DNA from: Bordetella parapertussis
GTDB taxonomy: Bacteria; Pseudomonadota; Gammaproteobacteria; Burkholderiales; Burkholderiaceae_B
Direction of reading: 5' to 3'
DNA length: 64,000 nucleotides
Assembly (NCBI GenBank): GCA_945883615.1
Contig: CAMCYB010000002.1
Location: 1 to 64,000 of the forward strand
Each line of letters opens with the position of its first letter. Within the stretch, counting starts at the first letter, position 1. The notes under the pieces are model-generated. The model searched no databases. It was not told where the DNA came from and worked only from the letters and a program-made list of their open reading frames with translations. This document shows, one piece after another, positions 27,597 to 37,159 of the stretch. The position numbers and the translations under genes were made by a program.

Positions 27597-28495
27597 GCTG
27601 TTACATTCTCTTGCTTGGCAAGCATAGGGAACCCCAATGCTTCACGTGATTCGAAATATGCTTTCGCAACGGCACGCGACAGGTTGCGTATACGCCCAAT
27701 GTAGGCCGCGCGTTCGGTCACGCTGATGGCACCGCGCGCATCAAGTAGGTTAAAAGTATGGGCCGCTTTAAGGGCAGCCTCATAGGCGGGTAAGGCCAGG
27801 GGCACCAGCATCAGTTGCTGAGCCTGCTGTTCGTAATCAGTAAAGTGCTGAAACAACATGGTGGTGTTTGCGTGTTCAAAGTTGTAGGTTGACTGTTCAA
27901 CTTCATTTTGATGAAACACATCGCGGTAATACAAGGTGTGGCCTTCATGTTGCGTCCAGATCAAATCGTAAACGCTTTCAACCCCTTGCAAATACATGGC
28001 CAATCGCTCTAAACCGTAGGTGATTTCACCCGTGGCAGGGTTGCAGTCGAGGCCACCGACCTGCTGAAAATAAGTAAATTGCGTGACTTCCATGCCATTA
28101 AGCCAGACTTCCCAACCTAACCCCCAAGCACCAAGTGTTGGGTTTTCCCAATCGTCTTCGACAAAACGAATATCGTTTTTTTGTGGGTCAATACCAATAG
28201 TTTTAAGCGAACCGATATATAAATCTAAAATATTATTCGGTGCAGGCTTAAGCACGACTTGAAATTGATAATAATGTTGTAAGCGATTTGGGTTTTCGCC
28301 ATAACGACCGTCTTTGGGGCGTCTTGAGGGCTGCACGTAGGCGGCTCGCCAAGGTTCTGGCCCAATGGCGCGCAAAAAAGTGGCTGTGTGTGAGGTGCCG
28401 GCGCCTACTTCCATATCAATGGGTTGCAGTAAGGCACAGCCTTGTTGTGCCCAGTACTCTTGCAGGCGCATAATGATTTGTTGAAACGTAAGCAT
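27593..28495 (-). CDS. glyQ: Glycyl-tRNA synthetase alpha subunit
   Basis: A 300-residue protein starting [20 protein letters not shown], which matches the family start exactly. It has [21 protein letters not shown] and [19 protein letters not shown], the class II synthetase catalytic core for glycine activation. A TTG six codons upstream keeps the frame open to 28513 but is unlikely to be the start. First gene of the operon glyQ-glyS-gmhB-plsC-ygjP-gloA-spmAB, divergent from the fumarase gene with ~170 bp between them. Confidence 0.97.
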   Translation of the reverse strand: MLTFQQIIMRLQEYWAQQGCALLQPIDMEVGAGTSHTATFLRAIGPEPWRAAYVQPSRRPKDGRYGENPNRLQHYYQFQVVLKPAPNNILDLYIGSLKTIGIDPQKNDIRFVEDDWENPTLGAWGLGWEVWLNGMEVTQFTYFQQVGGLDCNPATGEITYGLERLAMYLQGVESVYDLIWTQHEGHTLYYRDVFHQNEVEQSTYNFEHANTTMLFQHFTDYEQQAQQLMLVPLALPAYEAALKAAHTFNLLDARGAISVTERAAYIGRIRNLSRAVAKAYFESREALGFPMLAKQENVTA

Positions 28496-28663
28496 GGCAG
28501 TTTTATATGTCAAAGATTGATGTGAGCGTTAATTTAAGTATTTTAACGTGCATGCTACAAACCGATGGGGCATACTCATTCTATTTGCCAAAATACCTCA
28601 GTATTGCCACAATGCTCATTGATTTTTAGAATATACATTGCATCTAAACAAGGTTGAATCACT

Positions 28664-30187
28664 ATGCCCGTTACAATTCGCGAAAATGATCTCATTGAAT
28701 CAATTGCCGACGCCATTCAATTTATAAGTTACTACCACCCCGCTGATTTTGTACAGTATATGACTCGTGCTTATGAGCGTGAGCAAAGCCCTGCTGCACG
28801 CGATGCGATGGCGCAAATTTTAACGAACTCGCGCATGTGCGCTGAGGGGCGCCGCCCACTTTGTCAAGATACCGGTATTGTTAACGTGTTTTTGAAAGTG
28901 GGTATGAATGTTCGCTTTGAGTCTAATTTAAGCCTGCAAGACATTTGCGACGAAGGTGTTCGTCGTGGTTACACAAACCCAGACAACCCCTTACGCGCCT
29001 CAGTACTTGACGACCCGCTTTTTGCTCGCCGCAACACGAAAGACAACACCCCCTGTATTGTTTCAGTTGAACTCGTACCCGGCGATACGGTCGATGTGCA
29101 AATCGGTTCAAAGGGCGGTGGTTCAGAAAATAAATCAAAGCTTGCCATGCTCAACCCAAGCGACTCAGTGATTGATTGGGTCTTAAAAACCGTACCCACT
29201 ATGGGGGCGGGTTGGTGTCCACCGGGCATGTTGGGCATTGGGGTCGGGGGTACCGCTGAAAAAGCGGCACTGATGGCCAAGCAATCTCTGATGGAAAGCT
29301 TTGATATGCATGAGCTTATCGCGCGTGGGCCCAAGAATAAGCTTGAAGAACTGCGTATTGAAATTTATGAAAAAGTAAATGCCTTAGGTATTGGTGCGCA
29401 AGGCCTAGGGGGTTTGACCACTGTGCTTGATGTCAAGATTCATACTTTTCCAACGCATGCTGCCTCATTACCGATTGCCATGATTCCTAATTGTGCGGCG
29501 ACGCGCCATGCACATTTTGTGCTTGATGGTTCAGGCCCTGTTCATTTAGAGCGTCCTGCATTGTCAGATTGGCCTGATGTGAAATGGGCGCCCGATTACA
29601 AATCATCTAAACAAGTTGACTTAAACACCTTAACCCCAGCTGAGGTGGCGAGTTGGAAGCCTGGTCAAACTTTATTGCTCTCTGGCAAAATGTTGACAGG
29701 TCGTGATGCAGCCCATAAACGCATTCAAGACATGCTTGCCAAAGGTGAGCCGTTGCCGGTTGATTTTAAAAACCGAGTTATTTATTACGTGGGCCCGGTT
29801 GATCCCGTGCGCGATGAAGTCGTTGGCCCAGCAGGCCCTACGACCGCTACCCGTATGGACAAATTTACCGACATGATGCTCGAGCAGACTGGGTTAATAG
29901 CGATGGTGGGTAAAGCTGAGCGTGGCCCTGTTGCAATTGAATCTATTCGCAAACATAAATCAGCTTATTTAATGGCAGTGGGTGGCGCTGCGTATTTGGT
30001 GTCAAAGGCAATTAAAAAATCACGCGTGTTGGCGTTTGGCGACCTAGGCATGGAGGCCATCTATGAGTTTGATGTGGTTGATATGCCCGTAACCGTCGCG
30101 GTTGATTCGCAAGGGGTGTCGGTACACAATACCGGCCCAGCCGAGTGGTCAGCCCGTATTGCTGGTATTCCGGTTGTCGCGGCTTAA
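28664..30187 (+). CDS. Class I (iron-sulphur) fumarate hydratase
   Basis: A 507-residue class I fumarase of the single-chain type, interconverting fumarate and malate with an oxygen-sensitive 4Fe-4S cluster. Signatures are GRRPLCQDTGIVNVFLKVG (~residue 65-83; first cluster Cys), GAGWCPPGMLGIGVGG (Cys), a third Cys in IPNCAATRH, and LLSGKMLTGRDAAHKR in the C-terminal FumA-beta part. AAGGTTG precedes the ATG. Some class I fumarases, including one from Burkholderia, also hydrate mesaconate to citramalate; the nearby CoA-transferases and acyl-CoA hydratase make that worth testing. Its stop codon overlaps that of the convergent CoA-transferase gene. Confidence 0.94.
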   Translation: MPVTIRENDLIESIADAIQFISYYHPADFVQYMTRAYEREQSPAARDAMAQILTNSRMCAEGRRPLCQDTGIVNVFLKVGMNVRFESNLSLQDICDEGVRRGYTNPDNPLRASVLDDPLFARRNTKDNTPCIVSVELVPGDTVDVQIGSKGGGSENKSKLAMLNPSDSVIDWVLKTVPTMGAGWCPPGMLGIGVGGTAEKAALMAKQSLMESFDMHELIARGPKNKLEELRIEIYEKVNALGIGAQGLGGLTTVLDVKIHTFPTHAASLPIAMIPNCAATRHAHFVLDGSGPVHLERPALSDWPDVKWAPDYKSSKQVDLNTLTPAEVASWKPGQTLLLSGKMLTGRDAAHKRIQDMLAKGEPLPVDFKNRVIYYVGPVDPVRDEVVGPAGPTTATRMDKFTDMMLEQTGLIAMVGKAERGPVAIESIRKHKSAYLMAVGGAAYLVSKAIKKSRVLAFGDLGMEAIYEFDVVDMPVTVAVDSQGVSVHNTGPAEWSARIAGIPVVAA

Positions 30188-31380
30188 GATTTGAGCCCAA
30201 ACTCTCTTATTACTTCGTCGGTATGTTCCCCCAGCAAAGGGGCATGCCGGCTATAGACAATCGGTGTGGCAGAAAAGTGAATGGGGTTAGCGGTAGTCGG
30301 TGATTGCCCAGCAAGAGGGTGAGGCAGTGTGCGCCAAACTTCTCGTGCTTTGACTTGTGGGTGCTCAAACACTTGGTCGAGCGTTTGAATAGGGCCACTA
30401 GGTACCCCTGCTTTTTCAAGTGCAGCAAGCCAGTGGTCTCGGGTATTTTCTGCCATGACCGCTTCCATTAAGGGTACTAAAACAGCACGATTGATGGTGC
30501 GTTGACGGTTGGTGCTAAACAAGGGGTCTTGCCCCCACTCAATTCGACTGAGTACCCCACAAAACGCCCGAAACTGACTGTCGTTGCCGACCGCAACAAT
30601 TAAATAACCATCAGATGCTTTGAAAACTTGGTAAGGCACAATATTTGGGTGAGCATTGCCCGTGCGTTTGGGTACGACACCCGACACCATGTAATTGAGG
30701 TTTTGATTGACCAGCATGGCGATATGACTGTCGAGTAACGAGACATCAATCTGTTGGCCCAAACCGCTTTGATCACGCTCGCGCAGGGCGGCTAAAATGG
30801 CGACGCTTGCAAACATACCGGTCATGACATCGGTAACGGCCACCCCCGCTTTTTGTGGGCCGCCACCCGGTAGGTCATCACGTTCACCGGTAATACTCAT
30901 GAGACCGCCTAAGCCCTGAATCATAAAGTCGTAGCCGGGTTGTGCCGCAAAAGGCCCCGTTTGACCAAACCCCGTAATTGAACAGTAAATGAGTTGGGGA
31001 AAGTGAACTTTAAGGCTGTCGTAATCAAGGCCATACTGCTTAAGGCCACCGACTTTAAAATTTTCAACTAAAACATCGCATTCAGCCACAAGTTTGAGCA
31101 CCATGGCCACCCCTTCTGGGGTGGCCATATCGATTGCGACAGAGCGTTTGTTGCGGTTGGTACTGAGGTAGTAGGCTGACTCGCTGGTATCTTGCCCATG
31201 CTGATCTTTCAGGTAGGGTGGGCCCCAACCCCGCGTATCGTCGCCACTACCAGGGCGTTCAATTTTGATCACGTCAGCACCCAAGTCAGCTAAATTTTGC
31301 GTGCAAAATGGGCCGGCTAACACGCGCGAAAGATCAAGTACACGAACGCCTGAAAGGGGGGCTTGACGGGGTTTTGTCAT
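30184..31380 (-). CDS. Type III (CaiB/BaiF) CoA-transferase 1
   Basis: A 398-residue family III CoA-transferase. It opens with LSGVRVLDLSRVLAGPFCTQ and LADLGADVIKIERPGSGDDTR, typical for the family, and carries the catalytic Asp in GYDFMIQGLGG (~residue 147) and NPIHFSATP near the end. These enzymes move CoA between organic acids such as succinate, glutarate, itaconate, mesaconate or citramalate; the acids here cannot be told from sequence. Divergently oriented to the hydratase/CoA-transferase pair at 31618-33664, with a shared 237-bp regulatory region containing inverted repeats. Confidence 0.9.
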   Translation of the reverse strand: MTKPRQAPLSGVRVLDLSRVLAGPFCTQNLADLGADVIKIERPGSGDDTRGWGPPYLKDQHGQDTSESAYYLSTNRNKRSVAIDMATPEGVAMVLKLVAECDVLVENFKVGGLKQYGLDYDSLKVHFPQLIYCSITGFGQTGPFAAQPGYDFMIQGLGGLMSITGERDDLPGGGPQKAGVAVTDVMTGMFASVAILAALRERDQSGLGQQIDVSLLDSHIAMLVNQNLNYMVSGVVPKRTGNAHPNIVPYQVFKASDGYLIVAVGNDSQFRAFCGVLSRIEWGQDPLFSTNRQRTINRAVLVPLMEAVMAENTRDHWLAALEKAGVPSGPIQTLDQVFEHPQVKAREVWRTLPHPLAGQSPTTANPIHFSATPIVYSRHAPLLGEHTDEVIREFGLKS

Positions 31381-31437
31381 AACGGGGAACCTAATGAAAA
31401 ACGTTGCCTGGGTATGAAAGAAAGTACACAGAAAAGG

Positions 31438-31536
31438 GTTAGCGCTTTGTAAATGACGATTGCGACGAGGTGCAAAATATTTAAAATATTTTCAGGCAAA
31501 GCCCTTTTAAGTCACACGACTTTACAAGCGCCTAAC
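31438..31536. promoter_or_regulatory. Divergent intergenic region with a long inverted repeat (likely operator)
   Basis: GTTAGCGCTTTGTAAA (31438-31453) is mirrored at 31521-31536, whose reverse complement is GTTAGGCGCTTGTAAA. The two 16-nt arms agree apart from a shifted G and one T, and they are 67 bp apart. Between them is a perfect AT palindrome, AAAATATTT-A-AAATATTTT (31474-31492). This 237-bp gap separates the start codons of CoA-transferase 1 (minus) and the acyl-CoA hydratase gene (plus). Such spaced symmetrical half-sites suit a dimeric regulator controlling both transcripts; no regulator gene is adjacent, and this is inference. Confidence 0.45.
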
Positions 31537-31617
31537 ACGACATTTTAGAATAAAAGAACCACTCGACCTTGCCGTATAGTTAAATAAAGACTGCATATGT
31601 AAAAACAAAGAGAAAAA

Positions 31618-32445
31618 ATGTCATCAATTGATTTGTCAGCATGGTTAGGTCGTTCACAAACATTTGACGATGCACTCGATGCAGGGCACGCGAGGCGAAT
31701 TGCGGCCACTTTAAGCTGCCCTATGCCCGTTGCAGGTGATACGTTGAGCCCCTTATGGCATTGGTGTTTCTTTTTAGAGAGCATACCTTTAGTCGAAATA
31801 GGTACTGATGGTCACCCTGAGCGGGGTGGTTTTTTACCCCCAGCCGATAATCGAAATCGTATGTGGGCCGGGGGTCGCGTGACCTTTGAAAGCGAGCTAA
31901 AAATTGGCGTGCCCGCCCATAAGACTTCCACCATTAAAAACATTCAAGAAAAACAAGGTAAAACGGGTGCTTTATTATTTGTGACGTTGACACACGAAAT
32001 TGAGCAATTGGGCAAGCGCGTTATTTTTGAAGAACAAGATATTGTTTACCGTGAACCGAGCCCACCAAAGTTAACGGGTACAGAGGTGCCACCGGTGGCG
32101 CAATGGCAACGCACCATTGAACCCAGTCCTGTTTTGCTGTTTCGTTATTCAGCTATTACATTTAATGGTCACCGTATTCATTACGATTACCCTTATGTGA
32201 CCGAGCAAGAAGGTTACCCAGGTCTTGTGGTGCACGGCCCCATGTTGGCCACGTTTATGGTGCAAGCCTTTAAGGGGGCTCACCCTGAAGCACGTTTGAA
32301 ATATCTGAGTTATCGCGGTTTACGTCCTATGGTCTGCCCCACGCCTTTTGAAGTCGCGGGTACGGTTCAAGCGCCCGGTGAGGCCACGTTATGGGTCAGC
32401 CAAGGCGGCACGCTGGCCCATCAGGCTCAACTTACATTTGAATAA
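31618..32445 (+). CDS. HTD2/MaoC-like acyl-CoA hydratase (mesaconyl-C4-CoA hydratase-like)
   Basis: A 275-residue double-hotdog protein of the FAS1-like dehydratase family. The N-terminal hotdog has RMWAGGRVTFESELKIG (~residues 80-97) and the C-terminal hotdog has ITFNGHRIHYDYPYVTEQEG (~residue 179-198), the hydratase segment with His/Asp, then LVVHGPMLATFM. Relatives include mesaconyl-C4-CoA hydratase of the 3-hydroxypropionate cycle and other 2-enoyl-CoA hydratases. It is followed 7 bp later by a CoA-transferase gene, so a CoA ester is made and hydrated by adjacent genes. The exact substrate is inferred only. Confidence 0.82.
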   Translation: MSSIDLSAWLGRSQTFDDALDAGHARRIAATLSCPMPVAGDTLSPLWHWCFFLESIPLVEIGTDGHPERGGFLPPADNRNRMWAGGRVTFESELKIGVPAHKTSTIKNIQEKQGKTGALLFVTLTHEIEQLGKRVIFEEQDIVYREPSPPKLTGTEVPPVAQWQRTIEPSPVLLFRYSAITFNGHRIHYDYPYVTEQEGYPGLVVHGPMLATFMVQAFKGAHPEARLKYLSYRGLRPMVCPTPFEVAGTVQAPGEATLWVSQGGTLAHQAQLTFE

Positions 32446-32452
32446 TAAAAAT

Positions 32453-33664
32453 ATGAATGTACCAAGTGAACCAACGCAAGCGGTGCTTAGGCCTTTAGAC
32501 GGCATCACCGTTATTAGCCTTGAGCATGCGATTGCTGCGCCTTTTTGTACACGCCAGCTCGCTGATATGGGTGCGCGGGTGATCAAAATTGAGCGACCAG
32601 GTGTCGGCGATTTTGCACGTGCCTATGATGAGCGTGTGAAAGGTATGGCATCACATTTTGTGTGGACAAATCGCTCTAAAGAAAGTTTAACGCTTGATTT
32701 AAAACACCCTGACGCAGATGACATTTTGCATCAGCTGTTAGGGCAAGCTGATGTGCTTGTTCAAAATTTGGCGCCGGGGGCAGCCAAGCGTATGGGGTTG
32801 TCATTTGAAGCCTTGCACGACAAATTTCCAAAACTGATTGTCTGTGACATTTCAGGTTATGGCGAAGGTGGGCCTTATGAAACGAAGAAAGCTTACGACT
32901 TACTGATTCAAAGTGAAAGCGGTTTTGTAGCGGTTACTGGCTCAGCAAATGAGCCGGCTAAAGCGGGTTGCTCAATTGCAGATATTGCGGCGGGTATGTA
33001 TGCGTATTCCAGTATTTTAAATGCGCTGTTACTTCGTGCTCGCACCGGGTTAGGTAGTCAAATTGATGTGTCGATGCTTGAAAGCATGGTCGAGTGGATG
33101 GGCTTTCCCCTATATTATGCGTACGATGATGCACCCCAACCACCGCGGGCTGGCGCTGCCCATGCAACGATTTTTCCCTATGGTCCTTTTCCTGTGGGTG
33201 ATGGCAATACGATCATGCTGGGTGTGCAAAACGAGCGAGAATGGCTTGTCTTTTGTGAGAAGGTTTTGTTAAACCCTGTCATGGCTCGAGAGCCCATGTT
33301 TGCGTCTAATTCAAAGCGAGTTGAAAACCGTGATGTGTTGCGTCAGCATATTGTTAAAGCTTTGAGTACGTTTACAATTCATGACGTTGTTGCGCGACTT
33401 GAAGCGGCACAAATTGCCAATGCAAGGGTTAATCAAATGAAAGATGTATGGGAACACCCTCAATTAAAAGCCCGACAACGTTGGGTCGAAGTGGCAAGCC
33501 CCGTGGGTCTGTTGCCTACTTTAAAACCCCCAGCGAGCAATCAATCATTTGAAGCACGTATTGATGCCATACCCGCTTTGGGACAACACACTGAGGCCAT
33601 TTTGGCCGAAGTGGGGTGCAACCCAGAGCAAATCGAAACGCTGCGTCAAGCAGGGGCTATTTGA
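32453..33664 (+). CDS. Type III (CaiB/BaiF) CoA-transferase 2
   Basis: About 403 residues from the ATG at 32453 (MNVPSEPTQAVLRPLDG). The frame is open further upstream inside the hydratase gene, but that part has no family similarity. It has the family start LDGITVISLEHAIAAPFCTR, QLADMGARVIKIERPGVGDF and the catalytic Asp in KKAYDLLIQSESGF (~residue 140). It resembles the mesaconyl/citramalyl-type CoA-transferases more in context than by any single motif. Co-transcribed with the hydratase; not a close copy of CoA-transferase 1, so the two probably use different acids. Confidence 0.88.
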   Translation: MNVPSEPTQAVLRPLDGITVISLEHAIAAPFCTRQLADMGARVIKIERPGVGDFARAYDERVKGMASHFVWTNRSKESLTLDLKHPDADDILHQLLGQADVLVQNLAPGAAKRMGLSFEALHDKFPKLIVCDISGYGEGGPYETKKAYDLLIQSESGFVAVTGSANEPAKAGCSIADIAAGMYAYSSILNALLLRARTGLGSQIDVSMLESMVEWMGFPLYYAYDDAPQPPRAGAAHATIFPYGPFPVGDGNTIMLGVQNEREWLVFCEKVLLNPVMAREPMFASNSKRVENRDVLRQHIVKALSTFTIHDVVARLEAAQIANARVNQMKDVWEHPQLKARQRWVEVASPVGLLPTLKPPASNQSFEARIDAIPALGQHTEAILAEVGCNPEQIETLRQAGAI

Positions 33665-33768
33665 TATTTAGCCGATATGTTTTAGTGGGTGGTTTCAAAC
33701 ATCATGCGCATGGATTATTGATTTTGTTGAGTGCGCTGGGTAGAATGCCAACGCCAATGTTTGGAACG

Positions 33769-34278
33769 CTACGCTTTTAGGCAGATTTGATCAGTAATGG
33801 TCTCAAGCCAAGCATGCAGTGTTTTTGCTTGAACATCATGTTTAAGCACAAAATTAGCGGGTGCTATCTCAGCCCAAGGCATTAAAACGAAAGCTCTTTG
33901 ATGCGCTCTAGGGTGCGGAACCGTGAGTTGTGGCAAATTAATTGTTTCGTCATTAAACCAAAGTAGATCTAAATCAAGCGTGCGTGGGGCATTTCGAAAT
34001 GATCGTTCCCGACCATGTTGCTGTTCAATATGTTGAATCAGATCAAGTAATGCTATGGCATCAAGCGTGGTTTCAATGCTGATCACGGCATTGGTATAGC
34101 TTGGGCCGGGTGCATCAACTGGGGCCGAGGCGTAAAAACTTGAGACGCTCAGTAATGAAATACCGGGGCTCACGGCAAGTGCCTCAATGGCCGTTTGTAT
34201 CGTGCAAGATGCCGCACCTAAATTTGCACCTAGACCAAGAAAAGCTAAAACAGTTGTGTGGTTGCTGTGAGCGGGCAT
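33769..34278 (-). CDS. folK: 2-amino-4-hydroxy-6-hydroxymethyldihydropteridine pyrophosphokinase
   Basis: A 169-residue HPPK, the folate-pathway kinase that pyrophosphorylates 6-hydroxymethyl-7,8-dihydropterin. Signatures are FLGLGANLGA at the start, SFYASAPVDAPGPSYTNAV, the APRTLDLDLLWFND metal- and pterin-binding motif (~residues 98-111) and PHPRAHQRAFVLMPWAEIAP. It follows pcnB in the same direction with a 104-bp gap, a conserved pairing in many proteobacteria. Confidence 0.95.
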   Translation of the reverse strand: MPAHSNHTTVLAFLGLGANLGAASCTIQTAIEALAVSPGISLLSVSSFYASAPVDAPGPSYTNAVISIETTLDAIALLDLIQHIEQQHGRERSFRNAPRTLDLDLLWFNDETINLPQLTVPHPRAHQRAFVLMPWAEIAPANFVLKHDVQAKTLHAWLETITDQICLKA

Positions 34279-34382
34279 GACATCAGTTAAGCAAGCGGCT
34301 GGTCGGAAGGGGTTTGGGTAAATAGTGATGCGTCAGATAACGTTGTGTCTGACGTTGCTGGCTTACGTTTGCGGGGTCTGCG

Positions 34383-35696
34383 TTATCGTGGTGCCCGGTC
34401 TTGGTTGCTGGGCGGCAAGTTTGCCAAATCTTCAATCATGTCGTGTCGTTTTTCTTCAGTTGCGTTGGCAAGATCCATCCACCATTGTGCCAACACGCTG
34501 TCAAACTCATGAGCAGCTGCCCTTAATTGTAAAAAATCAACGGCAGCTCTAAATCGAGGTTGTTCAATTAAGCGATGAATCATGCGTGGAACCCGTTTCT
34601 CAAAACGCGGTTGCATGAACCAAATGTCACGCATGTCAGAGGTAAAGCGACGATGTATGGCCAGTTTTTCGGTTTGCATGTCGATAACGGTATCTGCCGC
34701 ACTCACCAATGCGGGCATGCTGATTGCACCCGCAGCCACTTGCTCACGCCAGCGCAACTCAACTTGCTGCCACAAAAGTGCTGCAAATAAAAAGCTCGGG
34801 CTGACGGGTTTGCCACTGCGCACCCGATGATCTGTGCGATCAAGTGCAAGTTCTATAAAAGCCGCACCAGAAGGCTGTTCTAGCACGACATCAAGCAATG
34901 GAAGAAGGCCTTGATGTAAACCATTTGCGCGTAACTGTTTAAGACATTCAAGCGCATGGCCACAGGTGAGCAGCTTGAGCATTTCATCAAACAGCCGTGA
35001 AGCGGGTACGTTGTCGATTAAATCAGCCATCGCTTTAATCGGGTGACGTGATTCGGTCTCTATGGTGCCGTTAAGCTTTACTGCGAAACGCACGGCTCGC
35101 AACATACGAACCGGGTCTTCGCGATAACGTAATTGTGGGTTACCAATTATTCGCACAACACGCTTGTTTAGATCGGGTACGCCTTGATGAAAGTCGATGA
35201 CTTCTTCATTAATAGGGTTGTAATAAAGTGCGTTGATAGTGAAATCACGCCGCGCAGCATCTTGCGGGTGGGAACCAAAGTCATTGTCACGAAGTATGCG
35301 ACCATGATCATCTGTTGATTGAGCCGCATGAGCCGGCGCTCGAAACGTTGAGGTTTCAATGATTTCTGAACCAAACACCACATGTACCAGTTGAAAGCGA
35401 CGACCAATAATGCGGGCACGCCTAAAAAGGGGGCGAATTTGATCGGGTGTGGCATTCGTGGCCACATCAAAATCTTTTGGTTCCAGGCCAATCATTAAGT
35501 CGCGAACAGCACCGCCCACGATATAAGCGTCAAAGCCTTTTTGTTGCAAGACTTCGCAAACCTTAATGGCGTTGCGCGACACCAAGCGTTTATCAATATG
35601 ATGCGCTTTGACGTGATAGCGTTTGGGGGCACCTTTTGATGAACCTGAAGGCTTAAAAACTTTATTAACGATTGCTTTTATTGTTTGAGCGAGCAT
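34383..35696 (-). CDS. pcnB: Poly(A) polymerase I
   Basis: About 437 residues. The nucleotidyltransferase core has AYIVGGAVRDLMIGLEPKDFDVATNATP (residues ~52-79), with the GGxVRD and DxD motifs, and RRFQLVHVVFGSEIIETSTFR, which distinguishes PcnB from CCA-adding enzymes, as does the basic N- and C-terminal extension. PcnB adds 3' poly(A) tails that speed RNA decay. The ATG at 35696 is 4 bp after the HAD phosphatase stop; a TTG at 35729 is an unlikely alternative. Confidence 0.92.
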   Translation of the reverse strand: MLAQTIKAIVNKVFKPSGSSKGAPKRYHVKAHHIDKRLVSRNAIKVCEVLQQKGFDAYIVGGAVRDLMIGLEPKDFDVATNATPDQIRPLFRRARIIGRRFQLVHVVFGSEIIETSTFRAPAHAAQSTDDHGRILRDNDFGSHPQDAARRDFTINALYYNPINEEVIDFHQGVPDLNKRVVRIIGNPQLRYREDPVRMLRAVRFAVKLNGTIETESRHPIKAMADLIDNVPASRLFDEMLKLLTCGHALECLKQLRANGLHQGLLPLLDVVLEQPSGAAFIELALDRTDHRVRSGKPVSPSFLFAALLWQQVELRWREQVAAGAISMPALVSAADTVIDMQTEKLAIHRRFTSDMRDIWFMQPRFEKRVPRMIHRLIEQPRFRAAVDFLQLRAAAHEFDSVLAQWWMDLANATEEKRHDMIEDLANLPPSNQDRAPR

Positions 35697-35700
35697 GAGT

Positions 35701-36390
35701 TCAGTGGTTATCTTTTTTGAATAAATCAATAATGACCCATTGCTGTTTCGTCGCTAAAGTGCGCAAATCATCACTTGGGTTGGTGGCAACAGGGTGTGTC
35801 ACGCATTCGAGTAGGGGTAAATCATTCATTGAGTCACTATAAAAATGTGACGACTCAAAATCACTTAACGTCAGACCCATTGTAGCGAGCCACTCATTGA
35901 CTCGCGTTATTTTGCCTTCCCGAAAGCTGGGCGTGCCTTCAATATGACCTGTGTAACGCCCCTTTAAGTACTGGGGGTTAGTCGCGATGAGGTGATGAAT
36001 ACCAAAGGCGCGCGCAATGGGCGCGGTAACAAAGCTGTTGGTTGCTGTGACAATGGCACACAAGTCACCGGCGTTTAAGTGTTTTTGAACTAAGGCAATT
36101 GAGTGGGGTTTTAATGCTGGGCGTATGACTTCTTGCATATACGATTCGTGCCAATCAGCCAAATCATGTGGCGGGTGAGCCGCTAATAAGCCCAACATAA
36201 ATTCGGCAGCTTCATGTGCCGTTAACTGACCCTTGTTGTAACGTTCCATCAAGTTATTGTTGCGCGCGCGCGCTTGATCTGGGTCGCCCGCGCGACCTGT
36301 GCGCGCTAGAAAGTCAGCCCATTGATAGTCGCTATCAAGAGGTAATAGGGTGTGGTCAAGATCAAATAATGCGAGGCGGGTCGGTTTCAT
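35701..36390 (-). CDS. HAD-IB family phosphatase (SerB-like)
   Basis: A 229-residue HAD hydrolase with motif I ALFDLDHTLLPLDSD (residues 8-22), motif II IVTATNSFVTAP and motif III HFYSDSMNDLPLLECVTHPVA. The helical cap between motifs I and II places it in subfamily IB with phosphoserine phosphatase; the pcnB/hda context is common for this betaproteobacterial HAD protein. The real substrate is unknown. It overlaps hda by 4 bp and runs into pcnB. Confidence 0.87.
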   Translation of the reverse strand: MKPTRLALFDLDHTLLPLDSDYQWADFLARTGRAGDPDQARARNNNLMERYNKGQLTAHEAAEFMLGLLAAHPPHDLADWHESYMQEVIRPALKPHSIALVQKHLNAGDLCAIVTATNSFVTAPIARAFGIHHLIATNPQYLKGRYTGHIEGTPSFREGKITRVNEWLATMGLTLSDFESSHFYSDSMNDLPLLECVTHPVATNPSDDLRTLATKQQWVIIDLFKKDNH

Positions 36391-37091
36391 AGGCGAAGCG
36401 TCTGTGAGGTTGTTGGGTTGGCAAGCATTGTTTTTAATAGCGGAACGGTTATTGATCGTTTATTTGATAAAGCGTAGCGGTCAAGTGCTTGCATCGTGCC
36501 CCACAATACCCGAATATCGCGTGACCCATGTGTAAGAAGCCACTGCAAGACTTCAGGCGCCAGTGGCATGGCTTGTTCGGCGGCTAAAGTCGACAGGGCT
36601 TCGTACTTGTCTTGGTCTGAAAGGGGCGTGAGGCGCTCGACCAAACCCGAACCAAGACGGGTGCGTAAGTCTTCGCGAAGCAACATGCTGAGCGGTGCAC
36701 GGTCGCCCGCCACAATAAGCCGAAAAGCTTGTTCGCCCCCGCTGAGTTCTTTAAAGCGGTTGTAAAGCGTAAAACAGGCCGCTTGGCTAGCTAAGTTTAG
36801 CTTGTGAATATCGTCTACAGCCACCCATAGTGGCATGTGTAAGTCGCCCGTGGCACATTGGGTGATACGCTCCGGTGGGGTTGTGACATCAAAATATAAA
36901 CCTGACCCATTATGTATGCACGATTGCAATAAATGGGTGCGCCCAGAACCGTCAGGGCCCCATATATAAAGAGTTTGACCGGCTTCTAGGGTGCGCGCTG
37001 TGGCAATCGCTTGGGCGTTATAACCCACTACCATGTTGTCAAAAGTAGGCTGGCTAACTGGCAAAATATCTAGAATCAGTTGATGGTTCAT
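36387..37091 (-). CDS. hda: DnaA regulatory inactivator Hda
   Basis: A 234-residue DnaA-related AAA+ protein without a DNA-binding domain IV. It starts [23 protein letters not shown], then has the Walker A-like [14 protein letters not shown] (Lys replaced by Arg, as in E. coli Hda), Walker [13 protein letters not shown] and sensor 1 [10 protein letters not shown]. With the DNA-loaded sliding clamp it stimulates ATP hydrolysis on DnaA, preventing re-initiation. Divergent from purM, with 68 bp between the starts. The purM-hda-HAD-pcnB-folK arrangement is typical for betaproteobacteria. Confidence 0.9.
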   Translation of the reverse strand: MNHQLILDILPVSQPTFDNMVVGYNAQAIATARTLEAGQTLYIWGPDGSGRTHLLQSCIHNGSGLYFDVTTPPERITQCATGDLHMPLWVAVDDIHKLNLASQAACFTLYNRFKELSGGEQAFRLIVAGDRAPLSMLLREDLRTRLGSGLVERLTPLSDQDKYEALSTLAAEQAMPLAPEVLQWLLTHGSRDIRVLWGTMQALDRYALSNKRSITVPLLKTMLANPTTSQTLRL

Positions 37092-37159
37092 CGACTCATC
37101 GTAAAATACAGGGTTATACGGGTTTTATTATCCGCAATTGTCCCATATTGGCGCCTGAC

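Noticed and set aside
37125-37136. TTATCCGCA between hda and purM as a DnaA box
   Set aside because: It differs from the consensus TTATCCACA, stands alone, and no cluster or AT-rich unwinding region is nearby.
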